The translations under genes and the position numbers were made by a program. Below, piece by piece: positions 25,554 to 35,808 of a stretch of DNA of 64,000 bases. The stretch is from the NCBI RefSeq assembly GCF_003952385.1, contig NZ_CP034444.1, positions 5,345,001-5,409,000 on the forward strand, written 5' to 3'. How positions within the stretch are numbered: position 1 is the stretch's first letter; the number at the start of each line of letters is the position of its first letter. This stretch comes from Mesorhizobium sp. M1D.F.Ca.ET.043.01.1.1 (GTDB taxonomy: Bacteria > Pseudomonadota > Alphaproteobacteria > Rhizobiales > Rhizobiaceae). The notes beneath the pieces are model-generated. The model was not told the DNA's origin and made no database searches. It saw only the letters and a program-made list of their open reading frames with translations.

Positions 25554-26798
25554 TTAACTGGCAGCCGCGTGCGCCTTCCTAGCTTCATTCATGTTCGGCA
25601 GGAACACCGTCAGCAGGCCGAGCAAGGGCAGGTAGGAGCAGATCTGGTAGACGAAGTCGATGCCCTTCAAGTCGGCGATGACGCCGAGCACTGCGGCCGC
25701 GATGCCGCCCATGCCGAAGGCGAAGCCGAAGAAGATGCCGGCGATCATGCCGACGCGGCCGGGCACCAGTTCCTGCGCGAAGACGACGATGTTGGAGAAG
25801 GCGGACGACAGGATGAGGCCGATCAGCACTGTGAGCACCATCGTCCATTCCAGATTGGCGTAGGGCAGGGCCAGCGTGAAGGGCAGCACGCCGACGATCG
25901 AGAACCAGATCATCGCCTTCTGTCCGTAGCGGTCGCCAAACGGACCGCCGAGCAGGATGCCCAGCGCGGAAGCGCCGAGAAACAGGAACAGCATCACCTG
26001 CGACATCTGCACCGAAACGCCGAACTTATGGATGGCATAGAAGGTGTAGTAGCTGGAGAGCGAGGCGATATAGGCGTTCTTGGTCAACACCAGAAGCGTC
26101 AGCACCGCCAAAGCCCACATGACCTTGCTGCGCGGGAAGGGCGAGACATGGGCCGCCTGCTTGCGGGTGGCCATCGAGGCGCGCAGCCGGCTGTACCAGC
26201 CGCCGACCTGCCACAGCACGACGATGCCGATCAGTGAGCCGACGGCGAACCAGGAAATGCTGGTCTGGCCGAACGGCACGACGATGAAGGCGGCGAGCAA
26301 CGGTCCCATCGCCTGGCCGAAATTGCCGCCGACCTGGAACAGCGACTGCGCCAGGCCGAAGCGGCCGCCGGAGGCGAAGCGAGCGATGCGCGAGGATTCC
26401 GGATGGAAGATCGCCGAGCCGATGCCGATCAGCGAGGCGCCGATGAGCAGCAGCCAGTAGTGGCCGGCATGAGCAAGCACCACCAGCCCGACCAGCGACG
26501 AGGCCATGCCCCAGGGCAAGGAATAGGGCATCGGCCGCTTGTCGGTGATCATGCCGATCACCGGCTGCAGCAGCGAGGCCGTCACCTGGAAGGTGAAGGT
26601 CAAAAGGCCGATCTGCCAGAAATCGAGACCATAATTGTCCTTGAGCAGCGGATAGATAGCCGAAAGCAGCGACTGCATGATGTCGTTGACGCAGTGGCAG
26701 AAGCTCACCGCGAGAATGACGGTGAAGGCCGTCGCTTGCGCCGAGATGTTGCTTGCCGTCGCCGGTGCGGCGACGGACGTGGCTGTCGTATCGGTCAA
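25554..26798 (-). CDS. MFS transporter, fosmidomycin resistance (Fsr) type
   Basis: Inner-membrane secondary exporter, 414 residues with about 12 hydrophobic segments and a central cytoplasmic loop. Motifs resembling the Fsr family are SFCHCVNDIMQSLLSAIYPLL, GLLTFTFQVTASLLQPVIG and IFHPESSRIARFASGGRFGL. The start ATG 26798 gives a short polar N-terminus. A divergent AraC-family gene begins 72 bases away and is its likely regulator. Probably exports a drug or a small acidic metabolite; resistance to fosmidomycin itself is only inferred from family name. Confidence 0.9.
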   Translation of the reverse strand: MTDTTATSVAAPATASNISAQATAFTVILAVSFCHCVNDIMQSLLSAIYPLLKDNYGLDFWQIGLLTFTFQVTASLLQPVIGMITDKRPMPYSLPWGMASSLVGLVVLAHAGHYWLLLIGASLIGIGSAIFHPESSRIARFASGGRFGLAQSLFQVGGNFGQAMGPLLAAFIVVPFGQTSISWFAVGSLIGIVVLWQVGGWYSRLRASMATRKQAAHVSPFPRSKVMWALAVLTLLVLTKNAYIASLSSYYTFYAIHKFGVSVQMSQVMLFLFLGASALGILLGGPFGDRYGQKAMIWFSIVGVLPFTLALPYANLEWTMVLTVLIGLILSSAFSNIVVFAQELVPGRVGMIAGIFFGFAFGMGGIAAAVLGVIADLKGIDFVYQICSYLPLLGLLTVFLPNMNEARKAHAAAS

Positions 26799-26870
26799 GG
26801 CAATGCTCCGTGGTCTTTTTGGCGGCGAGCCGCAGGCAGTCTTGGGACGCTTGCCTTATAGTCTGCTTGA

Positions 26871-27805
26871 ATGGCGACTTCTTTCGTGGTTTGGTCCAAT
26901 AGTTTCGCAAGTGGGCCACATCCGATGCCGCATGGCCGGGAAATCTTCAGGGGTGACGCCGCCGAGCTCGGCCGGCTGCACGAAAGCCGCTGGCAGTGGC
27001 TGGAAGAGGCGGTCGGACCGGCGGTCGCGCTGCCGACCGAATATCCCGACGGCTACCACGTGCCGCTGCATCGCCACAACCGCAGCCAATTGTTGCATGC
27101 GCTGGTCGGCGTGGTGCTGGTGACGACGAAGCACGGCCGCTGGATGGTGCCGCCCGACCATGCGATGTGGATACCGGCCGGCATCGAGCATTCCGTCGAG
27201 ATGCTGGGCGATGTCTCGATGCGCTCGGTCTATGTGGTGCCGGACGCCATTCCCGGACTGCCGGAGGGACTTCGCGTCGTCGGCATCACCGAATTGATGC
27301 ACAGCCTGATCGTGGAATCGGAGAAGCTGCCGCAGGGCGGCGAGCTCGAAGGACGCGCCGGGCTGATCATGGGGCTTTTGCTGCACGAGATCCCGAACCT
27401 GCCGGAACGGCCGCTCGGCCTGCCTTTCCCGTCGGACCCGAAGCTCGCTGCGCTCTGCCGGCGCTTTGTGGCGGCACCGTCGCCGCATGCCACGATCGAC
27501 GAATGGGCGGATGCCGCGGGCATGAGCCGGCGCTCCTTCACCCGCGCCTTCCATCGCCAGACCGGGCTGTCGCTGTCGACATGGCGCCAGCAGGCCTGCC
27601 TGTTCGCTGCGCTGCCGAGGCTCGCCGACGGCGAACCGATCACACGCGTGGCGCTCGACCTCGGCTACGACAGCGTGCCGGCCTTCATCACCATGTTCAA
27701 GCGCATGTTAGGCGCCTCGCCGCGCGGCTATATGCGCGGCGCGCGCGAGGCGGGCGAGGGGACAAAGCGGCCGAGCGGTCCGGTCCGTACCGGAACCCCC
27801 GCGGT

Positions 27806-27809
<4 letters not shown>
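26871..27809 (+). CDS. AraC-family transcriptional regulator with N-terminal cupin
   Basis: 312 residues: an N-terminal cupin sensing domain ([18 protein letters not shown] and [18 protein letters not shown]) and a C-terminal double helix-turn-helix ([40 protein letters not shown], then [13 protein letters not shown]). Start ATG 26871. Divergent from the MFS exporter and likely its activator, a common arrangement for this regulator type. The stop overlaps the prs stop by four bases. The ligand is unknown. Confidence 0.9.
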
Positions 27810-28741
<932 letters not shown>

Positions 28742-28906
28742 GCACCGTTCCTGGTGAAGGATGGAGAGACCAGACAGACTCTCATGAGCCTTTGATGCGG
28801 GCTTTTAGCGGCCCGCGCCGGTATTGCAAGCCTCGTGATCGGGAATCCTTCGACAAGGCGCAACAAAGGCCCGCTGCATCGCAAGCCGGCAACACAACAG
28901 ATCGCA

Positions 28907-29518
28907 CTAGCCGGCGCCACCGCTGCCGAGCCACGCCGTGAACTGGTCGATCGTCTGATCGGCGATCGCCTGCATGGTCGCGGGCGCGACCGACGACCAG
29001 CCCTCGGCGCTGCCGACGGAAGGCGCCTTCTGCTGGCCGTTGATGCGATGCAGGCGGTTGCCCGACGGGTCGTAGACGTCCCAGACATAGATGACGGTGG
29101 TGTCCTTGCCCTCGGTCATCGTCGAAAAATAACCTTTCAGCACATGCGTCGCGGTCTGGTCGGTGCTGCCGACGAGCGTCACGCCGCGCTGCCTGGCGCG
29201 CGCCTGCAGTTCCGCTGTCAGCGGCGCCGCGGCCTCCACGGAGGCGCCGACGATCGGCGCCACCTGCAGGCGGGTCTTGGCAAGGGCGGCGGTCTGGGCC
29301 GGCGTGGCGGATGCCGAGGCTGCCGCCGTCGCCGCGGGAGCCGGCGAGGTCGTGGTCGGGGACGTGGTGGCCGATGTACCTTGGGTGGCCGGCAGAGCCT
29401 GGGCCGAATCCGCCGGCGGCTTGACCGCGGAAGGATCGAGGACGTCCTTGGCGTTGGTGCAAGCGGCAAGCGCCAGCGCCGCAAGCAATGACACGGTCGT
29501 CACCTGCGATCGTCTCAT
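28907..29518 (-). CDS. Predicted lipoprotein, unknown function, 203 aa
   Basis: Lipoprotein signal with lipobox LAAC at residues 17-20, followed by a low-complexity linker rich in Ala, Pro, Ser and Thr (roughly residues 35-75). A folded C-terminal domain of about 120 residues follows, with THVLKGYFSTMTEGKDTTVI and VWDVYDPSGNRLHRINGQQ. That domain resembles envelope proteins often found upstream of prs in rhizobia, but I do not recognise a named family. Start ATG 29518. The neighbouring M24 gene ends 54 bases upstream, so this may be the tail of that operon. Role unknown. Confidence 0.8.
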   Translation of the reverse strand: MRRSQVTTVSLLAALALAACTNAKDVLDPSAVKPPADSAQALPATQGTSATTSPTTTSPAPAATAAASASATPAQTAALAKTRLQVAPIVGASVEAAAPLTAELQARARQRGVTLVGSTDQTATHVLKGYFSTMTEGKDTTVIYVWDVYDPSGNRLHRINGQQKAPSVGSAEGWSSVAPATMQAIADQTIDQFTAWLGSGGAG

Positions 29519-29572
29519 TTGCCTGAAAACTCCCTGCTGACGACGCCCCCGCGTGAACCAATCATTATGGAT

Positions 29573-30724
29573 TCACTGTACGATCAAGTCGAGATCATCG
29601 CGGGAGAGCGGCTTCGGCGCCGATTCCGTGGTGAGGTAGGTGCGGCCAAGCGTCATCGCGGTTTCGGTTTCGGAATCCATGATGATCATGTGCGCGAACA
29701 GCGTCATATTGGGCGCGATCGGCTCCGGATTGCCCTGGTAGAACATCGGCATATCCATCCAGGATGGCGTGAAGCGGGCGCCGACCGAGTAGCCGCAGGC
29801 ATTCAGCCGGTGCTTGGTCAGATTATGCGCCTCGAGCGTGCGGGCATGCGCGTCGAAAACGTCACCGAAACTGTTGCCCGGTGTCATCGCCTTCTCGACC
29901 GCGAGCAGCGCGGCGCGGGCAGCATCGAACAGCTCCTGATGGCGCTTCGAGACCTTGCCGGTCAAAACCGTGCGCATCATCGGAGCGTGGTAGTGATGGA
30001 AGACGCCCGCCCATTCGAGCGTCAGCTGGTCGTTCTTGGTAAGCTTACGGCGCCCGGCCTTGTAGCGGCAAAGCAAGGCGTCGGCGCCGGAACCGATGAT
30101 GTACTCGTTGGCTGGATAGTCGCCGCCGCCGGCAAAAACGGCACCTTGCATGGCGGCAAGGACAAGGCCCTCGTCGCCGCCCTGTTTGATCAGCGGCAAG
30201 GCGGCATCGAGCGCATCGTCGGACAGACCTGCCGCCTTTTCCGCCTTGGCGATCTCGGCCGGGCTCTTGAAGAGCCGCAGCCGGCCGACGATGCCGGACG
30301 CATCGGCGATCTGGCCGAAGGTCTGCAGCTGCTCGTCCACGCGGCGGCCATTGTAGGCGGTCAGGCCATGCGTGTCGTATTCGACGCCGATGCGGGCGCC
30401 AAGCAGATCGAGGTCGTTGAGCAGGTTGCGCAGGTCGATCGCGGGATTGGCGCCGTCGCGATCGGTCCACAACATGATGTTCTCGATGGTCGAGGTGTGG
30501 CGCGCTTGTCTCAGGTCGGCCGAGCGGGTGAGCAGCACCATCGAGCCGTCGGCCTTCACCACCAGGCACTGGAAGAAGCAGAAGCCGAACGTGTCGTAGC
30601 CGGTCAGCCAGTACATGCTCTCCTGCGCGAACAGAAGCACGGCGTCGAGCTTCTTCTCGGCCATCTCGATCAGCAGCCGGTCGCGCCGCGCGTCGAATTC
30701 CGAACGTTCGAAATGCAGCGCCAT
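29573..30724 (-). CDS. M24-fold (Xaa-Pro aminopeptidase/creatinase-like) protein lacking canonical metal ligands
   Basis: 383 residues: an N-terminal creatinase-like domain (EMAEKKLDAVLLFAQESMYW, then LTGYDTFGF) and a C-terminal pita-bread domain. True M24 metallopeptidases hold two metals through Asp, Asp, His, Glu and Glu. Here the first pair region reads LEWAGVFHHYHAPMMRT, the His region reads NACGYSVGARF, and the positions of the two Glu read LFAHMIIMD and TLGRTYLTTES, so none of the five seems conserved. Some family members, such as ectoine hydrolases, also depart from the canonical site. The start overlaps the pgeF stop by one base (TAATG). Likely not an ordinary aminopeptidase; substrate unknown. 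Confidence 0.82.
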   Translation of the reverse strand: MALHFERSEFDARRDRLLIEMAEKKLDAVLLFAQESMYWLTGYDTFGFCFFQCLVVKADGSMVLLTRSADLRQARHTSTIENIMLWTDRDGANPAIDLRNLLNDLDLLGARIGVEYDTHGLTAYNGRRVDEQLQTFGQIADASGIVGRLRLFKSPAEIAKAEKAAGLSDDALDAALPLIKQGGDEGLVLAAMQGAVFAGGGDYPANEYIIGSGADALLCRYKAGRRKLTKNDQLTLEWAGVFHHYHAPMMRTVLTGKVSKRHQELFDAARAALLAVEKAMTPGNSFGDVFDAHARTLEAHNLTKHRLNACGYSVGARFTPSWMDMPMFYQGNPEPIAPNMTLFAHMIIMDSETETAMTLGRTYLTTESAPKPLSRDDLDLIVQ

Positions 30725-31512
30725 TACTCTTTCTCCAGAACGATTGCAGAAACCTGGCGCCCGTAATCCGCTTCCTTGCGGTGAGTGGTGCGCCGGTAGG
30801 AATAGAAAAGATCTTTTTCCGCGTAAGTGCAGCGGCCGAGGCCTTCCGCGGTCACGCCGGCGCTCAGCAGCCGGTCGACCGTATATCGGTTGAGGTCGAA
30901 CATCGAGTGGCCGGGACTGGCCGACGGCCTGAAATAGCGCTTATTGCCGGCGTCGGCCTCGACGAAGCGGGCGACGAATTCGGGCCCGACCTCGTAATTG
31001 TCGGGACCGATGGAAGGGCCGAGCACGGCGACGATGCGCCCGCGGCGGGCGCCGAGACCTTCCATCGCGGCGATGGTGTTTTCGAGCACGCCGGTGAATG
31101 CGCCTTTCCAGCCGGCGTGTGCCGCGCCGATGACACGGGCCTCGGCGTCGGCGAACAAGACCGGGCCGCAATCGGCCGTGGAGGCGCCGACGGCGATCCC
31201 TGGCCGGTCGGTGACGATGGCATCGGCCTTGGGGCGAGGGCTCGCGAAAGGCTCCCTGGCGATGACGACATCGGGGGAATGGACCTGGTGCGCGGTGAGG
31301 AGATGATCTGCCGGCACGCCCATCCAGTCGGCAACACGGCGACGGTTCTCGGCGACCAGTGTCTGGTCGTCACTTGAGCCCGTGCCGATGTTGAGGCCCT
31401 GGAAGATGCCGCCGGAGACGCCGCCAATACGGGTGAAGTAACCGTGACGGATGCCCTGGGCCCTCTCAAGCAGAGGCGAGCGTACTGGATCGGGTCTGGT
31501 CTGATTCAGCAT
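30724..31512 (-). CDS. pgeF: Peptidoglycan editing factor / purine nucleosidase PgeF (YfiH, DUF152)
   Basis: Multicopper-like laccase-domain protein. Family members have been reported to act in peptidoglycan precursor proofreading and as purine nucleoside phosphorylases. 262 residues with the three metal-site segments: LLTAHQVHSPDVV, GASTADCGPVLFADAEARV plus IGAAHAGWKGAFTGVLENTI, and SYRRTTHRKEADYGRQVS. The conserved H, C and H of the active site are present. Start ATG 31512 (MLNQTRPDPVRSPLLER); the longer frame to 31584 looks non-coding. It is translationally coupled to the M24 gene downstream; the methyltransferase gene lies 88 bases upstream on the same strand. Confidence 0.93.
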   Translation of the reverse strand: MLNQTRPDPVRSPLLERAQGIRHGYFTRIGGVSGGIFQGLNIGTGSSDDQTLVAENRRRVADWMGVPADHLLTAHQVHSPDVVIAREPFASPRPKADAIVTDRPGIAVGASTADCGPVLFADAEARVIGAAHAGWKGAFTGVLENTIAAMEGLGARRGRIVAVLGPSIGPDNYEVGPEFVARFVEADAGNKRYFRPSASPGHSMFDLNRYTVDRLLSAGVTAEGLGRCTYAEKDLFYSYRRTTHRKEADYGRQVSAIVLEKE

Positions 31513-31600
31513 GGATGGGTTTGTTGTCCGCGCGGGCCGTTTCGTCAAGGCGAGTTTCGGGCAAGTGGCAGGACCAGCTTGCACGGGTTGGTTGCCGATG

Positions 31601-32668
31601 TCAGCCCGTTTTCGCCGCCGGCTTGATCGTCATCACCTTGAACAGCTTACCCATTGCATCGGGGCCGGCGAGGCGTTCGACGGCGTCGGAAATCGTCTGC
31701 CGCTCGCTGTCGTCGGCCTTTGCGCCGAGTGCGCCGGCGCGCTCGAGCAGACCCAAGCCGAGCAGGAATTCGCCCTGCGTGGTCAGTTCCGCGTCGAGGC
31801 CGCGCGCGCGGGCGCCTGCGGCAAGCGCCGCGAAATCGACATGCGCGGTGAGATCGGCCTCGCCGGGATTGGCCAGCACGTCTTCGTGACCATGCCTGCG
31901 CAGGGCCTGCAATGTGTCGCCGATGCCGGGCTGAAGATGGCCGTAGTCGACGAACAGCCCGGCGCCGCCATGGCCGGCGATGCGCTCGGCAATTGCGGCC
32001 ATCAGCGCAGCGCGGGCCGGCGACACCTCGATGATCGCGCCTTGCGGCGCGTCCGCCGCGCCCGACGGCAGCAGCGTCGGGTCGACGGAGCCGGCGCCGG
32101 CGAAGAAGTGGAGATTGTCGGCCTCGTCGAGGCCGACCATGCGTTCGCGCCAGCCCGAGCCGACATAGACGAACTGGCGGATCGGCACGGCGTCGAACAG
32201 CTCGTTGCCGACGATGAACAGCGGCTGCCGCGGCAGCGTGTCGATGGTCTGGTGCCAGCTCAGGGCCGAGCTCTGGCCGGCAAGCGTCGCTTGCTGGATT
32301 TCGGTCAGGCGCGGACTGGTCTCGACCATGGCAAAGGAAGCGCCGGCGGCAAGCGCCGGGTCGAGCCGCGACCAGACGCGAAGCATGTCCTTCATCAGCG
32401 TGCCGCGCCCGGGGCCGATCTCGGCGAAGGTCACGGCAAGCGGCCGGCCGGCGCCCTGCCAGGCCTGGTAAAGCCAGACAGCGATGAGCTCGCCGAACAT
32501 CTGGCTGACCTCCGGCGCGGTGACGAAGTCGCCGGCGGCGCCGAAGGGCTCGCGCGTGGTGTAATAACCATTCTCGGGATCGAACAGGCAGAGCGCCATA
32601 TACTCGCTGACCGGGATCGGCCCCACGGCGCCGATCAGGCCGACGATGCGCTCCTTCAGCCGGGTCAT
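31601..32668 (-). CDS. SAM-dependent methyltransferase, NDUFAF7/MidA family
   Basis: 355 residues of the DUF185 family; mitochondrial relatives dimethylate an arginine of complex I subunit NDUFS2 during assembly. Segments: [40 protein letters not shown], and the SAM-binding [19 protein letters not shown]. Bacterial members are often next to lgt and pgeF in Rhizobiales, as here. Start ATG 32668 overlaps the lgt stop in ATGA, so expression is coupled. A complex I assembly role in this organism is inference from the mitochondrial homologue. Confidence 0.93.
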   Translation of the reverse strand: MTRLKERIVGLIGAVGPIPVSEYMALCLFDPENGYYTTREPFGAAGDFVTAPEVSQMFGELIAVWLYQAWQGAGRPLAVTFAEIGPGRGTLMKDMLRVWSRLDPALAAGASFAMVETSPRLTEIQQATLAGQSSALSWHQTIDTLPRQPLFIVGNELFDAVPIRQFVYVGSGWRERMVGLDEADNLHFFAGAGSVDPTLLPSGAADAPQGAIIEVSPARAALMAAIAERIAGHGGAGLFVDYGHLQPGIGDTLQALRRHGHEDVLANPGEADLTAHVDFAALAAGARARGLDAELTTQGEFLLGLGLLERAGALGAKADDSERQTISDAVERLAGPDAMGKLFKVMTIKPAAKTG

Positions 32669-33519
32669 GCCGGCTGCGTTTGCGTCATCGGCTTTGCCGT
32701 CGCCATCGCCCAGATGCCGGCGAGCACCATGGGCGTGGACAGGATCATGCCCATGGTCAGCCAGTTGGTGCCGAGCAGATAGCCGAGCTGCTGGTCGGGC
32801 TCGCGAAAGAACTCGACGAAGATGCGCGACAGGCCATAGCCGCAGATGAAGGCGCCGCCGACGAAGCGCGGCGTCTTCAGCTTCAGGCGCGAATGGGTGA
32901 GGAAGCGCAGCACCAGGAACAGCACAAGGCCTTCGAGCAGCGCTTCATAGAGCTGGCTGGGATGGCGGGTAAACGGGCCGCCATTGGGGAATTCGATCGC
33001 CCAGGGCACGTCCGACGGGCGGCCCCAGAGCTCCGAATTGATGAAATTGGCGACGCGCACCAGCCCGAGTCCGACCGGCACGCCGGCAGAGACGACATCG
33101 AACAGCGTCCAGGTGTGGATGCCGCGCTTTAGCGAGAACAAAGTCATGGCGAGGATGACGCCGAGCAGCCCGCCATGGAACGACATGCCCCCCTGCCAGA
33201 CGGCAAAGACGTCGAGCGGATGCGCGATGTAGCGCGGCAGGTCGTAGAAGAGCACGTAACCGGTGCGTCCGCCGAGCACCACGCCGATTGCCGCCCAGAC
33301 GATGAAATCGTCGAGGTCCTCCGGCTTCATAGGCAGCCTGCGGTCCGGCCAAAGGCCGGGGTTGGTGGCGAGCCGCTTGGCGTACCACCAGGCAAAGAGG
33401 ATGCCGACGATGTAGCCGACGCCATACCAATGCACGGCCAGCGGTCCGATGTGGACGATGACCGGATCGATGTTGGGGAAGGGCAGGGAGGCCAGCGGCA
33501 AGAGGAAGTATTCGCTCAA
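32665..33519 (-). CDS. lgt: Prolipoprotein diacylglyceryl transferase
   Basis: First enzyme of lipoprotein maturation: moves a diacylglyceryl group from phosphatidylglycerol to the lipobox cysteine. 284 residues, about seven membrane segments. Catalytic and signature regions: [17 protein letters not shown] (His-Gly-Gly) and [20 protein letters not shown], the Lgt signature. Start ATG 33519 with a typical hydrophobic N-terminus. Its substrates in this window include the LAAC-lipobox proteins at 28907 and 45941. First gene of the lgt-methyltransferase-pgeF-M24 run. Secure. Confidence 0.97.
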   Translation of the reverse strand: MSEYFLLPLASLPFPNIDPVIVHIGPLAVHWYGVGYIVGILFAWWYAKRLATNPGLWPDRRLPMKPEDLDDFIVWAAIGVVLGGRTGYVLFYDLPRYIAHPLDVFAVWQGGMSFHGGLLGVILAMTLFSLKRGIHTWTLFDVVSAGVPVGLGLVRVANFINSELWGRPSDVPWAIEFPNGGPFTRHPSQLYEALLEGLVLFLVLRFLTHSRLKLKTPRFVGGAFICGYGLSRIFVEFFREPDQQLGYLLGTNWLTMGMILSTPMVLAGIWAMATAKPMTQTQPA

Positions 33520-33652
33520 ACTGGGATCCCCCGGTTGCGGTCGTCTATCGGGCGCGGACCATGCGGCAGGGTTTTGGCGGGGTCAAGGCAAGGCTTCGCT
33601 TGCATTCCGCACTGCGCGCCACTACGTCAAATCCAGCAAGCGAGGATCTGCC

Positions 33653-33955
33653 ATGTCGAACGGACCGAACCGCATTCTCGATGAGTTCGCCAAGCTGATG
33701 ACGGACGCGGCGGGCGCCGCTCAGGGCGTTCGGCGCGAGATGGAGACTGCTTTCCGCAGCCAGGCGGAGCGGCTGCTCAACTCCATGGATGTGGTGCAGC
33801 GCGAGGAGTTCGAGGCGGCGCGGGAGATGGCCGTCAAGGCCAGGGAAGACAACATCCAGCTTGCGGCGCGCATCGAGGCGCTCGAGGCGAAGCTCGCCGA
33901 ACTGACCGGGCAGGCCGCACCGGCGCCTGCGGCGAAGCCCAGATCAAAAAAATAA
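33653..33955 (+). CDS. Accessory factor UbiK-like / BMFP-domain protein
   Basis: 100-residue, highly charged, mostly helical coiled-coil protein (residues 8-88 or so), ending in an Ala-Pro-rich basic tail (AAPAPAAKPRSKK). The segment VVQREEFEAAREMAVKARED is typical of the BMFP/UbiK family, whose E. coli member is an accessory factor for ubiquinone synthesis. ATG 33653 with CGAGGA upstream. It is divergent from lgt. The frame extends upstream to 33449, but that part overlaps the lgt start and shows no conserved pattern. A ubiquinone role is inference from the family. Confidence 0.85.
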   Translation: MSNGPNRILDEFAKLMTDAAGAAQGVRREMETAFRSQAERLLNSMDVVQREEFEAAREMAVKAREDNIQLAARIEALEAKLAELTGQAAPAPAAKPRSKK

Positions 33956-34269
33956 TCGTAAACTTTTCCACAAAGCGCGATCCGAAAAATCGCTTTGCCG
34001 TGAATCGCTTACCGGCATTGCATGAATCTTTTTGACAGCGCCTTTCCACATGCGAATGACGCAGTGCGAAAAATTGGGCTGTTCACGCGACTCCCGATCA
34101 ATAGACTGAATTTGTTGCATGATTCGGAGCACGGATCATGCGCCGGGCGGTTGGGTCCGGTTGGGGTCTTTGCGTTTGGAAAGCCCTGGCCGTCCGAGTT
34201 CTAGACAAGATTGTTCGTCGTGTGTGCCCCGCGGAGCGTGTGGCGCTCCCCTGAACACAGGAAGCATTC
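33956..34269. other. Intergenic region before ybjN-like gene
   Basis: 314 bases, less GC-rich than its flanks. Contains a weak stem (AAAGCG...CGCTTT near 33973-33996) after the UbiK-like gene and a TTGACA at 34032-34037 that may be a -35 for the next gene, without a good -10. No RNA gene or conserved ORF recognised. Confidence 0.4.
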
Positions 34270-34770
34270 ATGGAACTCCTCGAACTCGAATTCTCCCGCG
34301 AAATCCACCCGGTGGATGTCATCGAGCAGGTGGCCCACAACAATGACTGGTCCTTCGAACGCGCCGGCGACGACGAGATCTCGATTTCGGTGACCGGCAG
34401 CTGGACCGACTATCACGTCTCCTTCTCCTGGATGGAGGATTTCGAGGCGCTCCATCTGGCCTGCGCCTTCGACATCAAGGTGCCGGAAACGCGCGCGCTC
34501 GAAGTGATGCGGCTCCTGTCGCTGATCAATGAGCAGATGCTGTTCGGTCATTTCGACCTGTGGGAGCAGGAAGGCGCGATCATGTTCCGGCAGTCGCTGC
34601 TGCTTGCCGGCGGGGTCGAGCCTTCCAGCCAGCAGGTCGAGGTGCTCTTGTCCTCGGCGCTCGAAGCCTGCGAATGCTATTTCCAGGCCTTCCAGTTCGT
34701 CGTCTGGTCGGGTACATCGGCCAAGGACGCGCTGTCCAGCGTGCTCTTCGAGACCCATGGAAACGCCTGA
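34270..34770 (+). CDS. YbjN domain-containing protein
   Basis: 166 residues, acidic, no signal peptide. The YbjN (type III secretion chaperone-like) fold is suggested by IEQVAHNNDWSFERAGDDEI, TGSWTDYHVSFSWMEDFEAL and MRLLSLINEQMLFGHFDLWE, followed by FRQSLLLAGGVEPSSQQVEV. E. coli YbjN influences motility and stress responses; the mechanism is unknown. Start ATG 34270 with ACACAGGAAG upstream. The next gene, csaA-like, begins 18 bases after its stop, so they are probably co-transcribed. The function here cannot be told. Confidence 0.9.
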   Translation: MELLELEFSREIHPVDVIEQVAHNNDWSFERAGDDEISISVTGSWTDYHVSFSWMEDFEALHLACAFDIKVPETRALEVMRLLSLINEQMLFGHFDLWEQEGAIMFRQSLLLAGGVEPSSQQVEVLLSSALEACECYFQAFQFVVWSGTSAKDALSSVLFETHGNA

Positions 34771-34788
34771 GCGAAGCCCACACTGCCG

Positions 34789-35148
34789 ATGAGTTCCAGC
34801 AGCGAGCGCAAGCCCGAGATCGGCTTTGCCGATTTCGACCGTGTCGACATCCGTGCGGGCACGATCGTCGAGGCCGAGCCTTTCCCGGAAGCGCGCAAGC
34901 CGGCAATCAAATTGAAGATCGATTTCGGCCCGGCCATCGGGGTGAAGAAGTCATCTGCGCAGATCACCAAATACTATGCGCCGGAGACGCTGATCGGCCG
35001 GCAGGTGTTCGCGGTGGTGAATTTCCCGCCACGCCAGATCGGCCCATTCATGTCGGAAGTGCTGACGCTTGGCTTCCCGGATGAAGAGGGCGCCGTCGTG
35101 CTCGGCGCCATCGAGCGCAAGGTGCCGGACGGCGGGCGATTGTTTTAG
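34789..35148 (+). CDS. csaA: CsaA-like tRNA-binding / export chaperone protein
   Basis: 119-residue OB-fold protein of the EMAP-II/tRNA-binding type. Motifs: [20 protein letters not shown] and [20 protein letters not shown], then [20 protein letters not shown]. This length and pattern match CsaA, a homodimeric chaperone-like protein proposed to help protein export in bacteria lacking some other chaperones. Start ATG 34789. Its stop overlaps the stop of a convergent hydrolase gene by four bases. The family is sure, the physiological role less so. Confidence 0.93.
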   Translation: MSSSSERKPEIGFADFDRVDIRAGTIVEAEPFPEARKPAIKLKIDFGPAIGVKKSSAQITKYYAPETLIGRQVFAVVNFPPRQIGPFMSEVLTLGFPDEEGAVVLGAIERKVPDGGRLF

Positions 35149-35693
35149 CCTCGCCGGTCGACGCCGTTGGCGAACTCTCTCAGCAGGCGCAAACCTTCCG
35201 GCCAGTCGTCTAGACCGCTTGCGGCGTTGATGTGCCCCAGCGCGCTCAACTCGATGAACCGGCTTGCCCATTGCTTGGCGCGGCACCGCTGATAGTTGAC
35301 GCTACCGAAAGGATCGTTGCCGCTGGCGACGATCAGCGATGGGAAGCGCAGCGGCGCGGCGGGCGTGGCGGTGAAGCTTGCCGCCGCCTGCACGGGGAAT
35401 GCAGCCGATTGGGGATCCGGGACCGAAACGAGAAAGGCGCCGGCGGCAGCAAGATTCGAACGCGCGCTCCAATTCGCGACGAGCAGGCAGGCGAGGCTGT
35501 GCGCAACGAGAATGCAGGACGGGCCGGCCTCCCCGACCGCCTCGTCGAGCGCGTCGATCCATTGCTCAAGAACGGGCGCGTCCCAGCTTGCCGGGCGAAA
35601 ACGGCGCATTGCCGGATCGCTACGCTCCCATAGGGTCTGCCAATGTCGTTCGCCCGAGCCGCCGATGCCTGGCAATATAACGAAGCGCCTCAT
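35145..35693 (-). CDS. RBBP9/YdeN-family alpha/beta hydrolase
   Basis: Compact serine hydrolase, 182 residues. N-terminal [19 protein letters not shown], nucleophile elbow [14 protein letters not shown] (Ser), acid region [14 protein letters not shown] and catalytic His in [17 protein letters not shown] fit the RBBP9/YdeN family. ATG 35693 has AAGGAAAGA just upstream; the frame extends further to 35762 without support. Divergent from an Lrp-family gene 116 bases away, which may control it. Substrate unknown. Confidence 0.88.
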   Translation of the reverse strand: MRRFVILPGIGGSGERHWQTLWERSDPAMRRFRPASWDAPVLEQWIDALDEAVGEAGPSCILVAHSLACLLVANWSARSNLAAAGAFLVSVPDPQSAAFPVQAAASFTATPAAPLRFPSLIVASGNDPFGSVNYQRCRAKQWASRFIELSALGHINAASGLDDWPEGLRLLREFANGVDRRG

Positions 35694-35808
35694 GATCTTT
35701 CCTTCTCCGCTTCCCCTTCGATCTGCAGCCATTGTGCCTGCTTGCATGAGGTCGAGGAACAAGGAATTATCGGAGATATTCCACTGCAGCCGATGGATTG
35801 AAGGCAGG

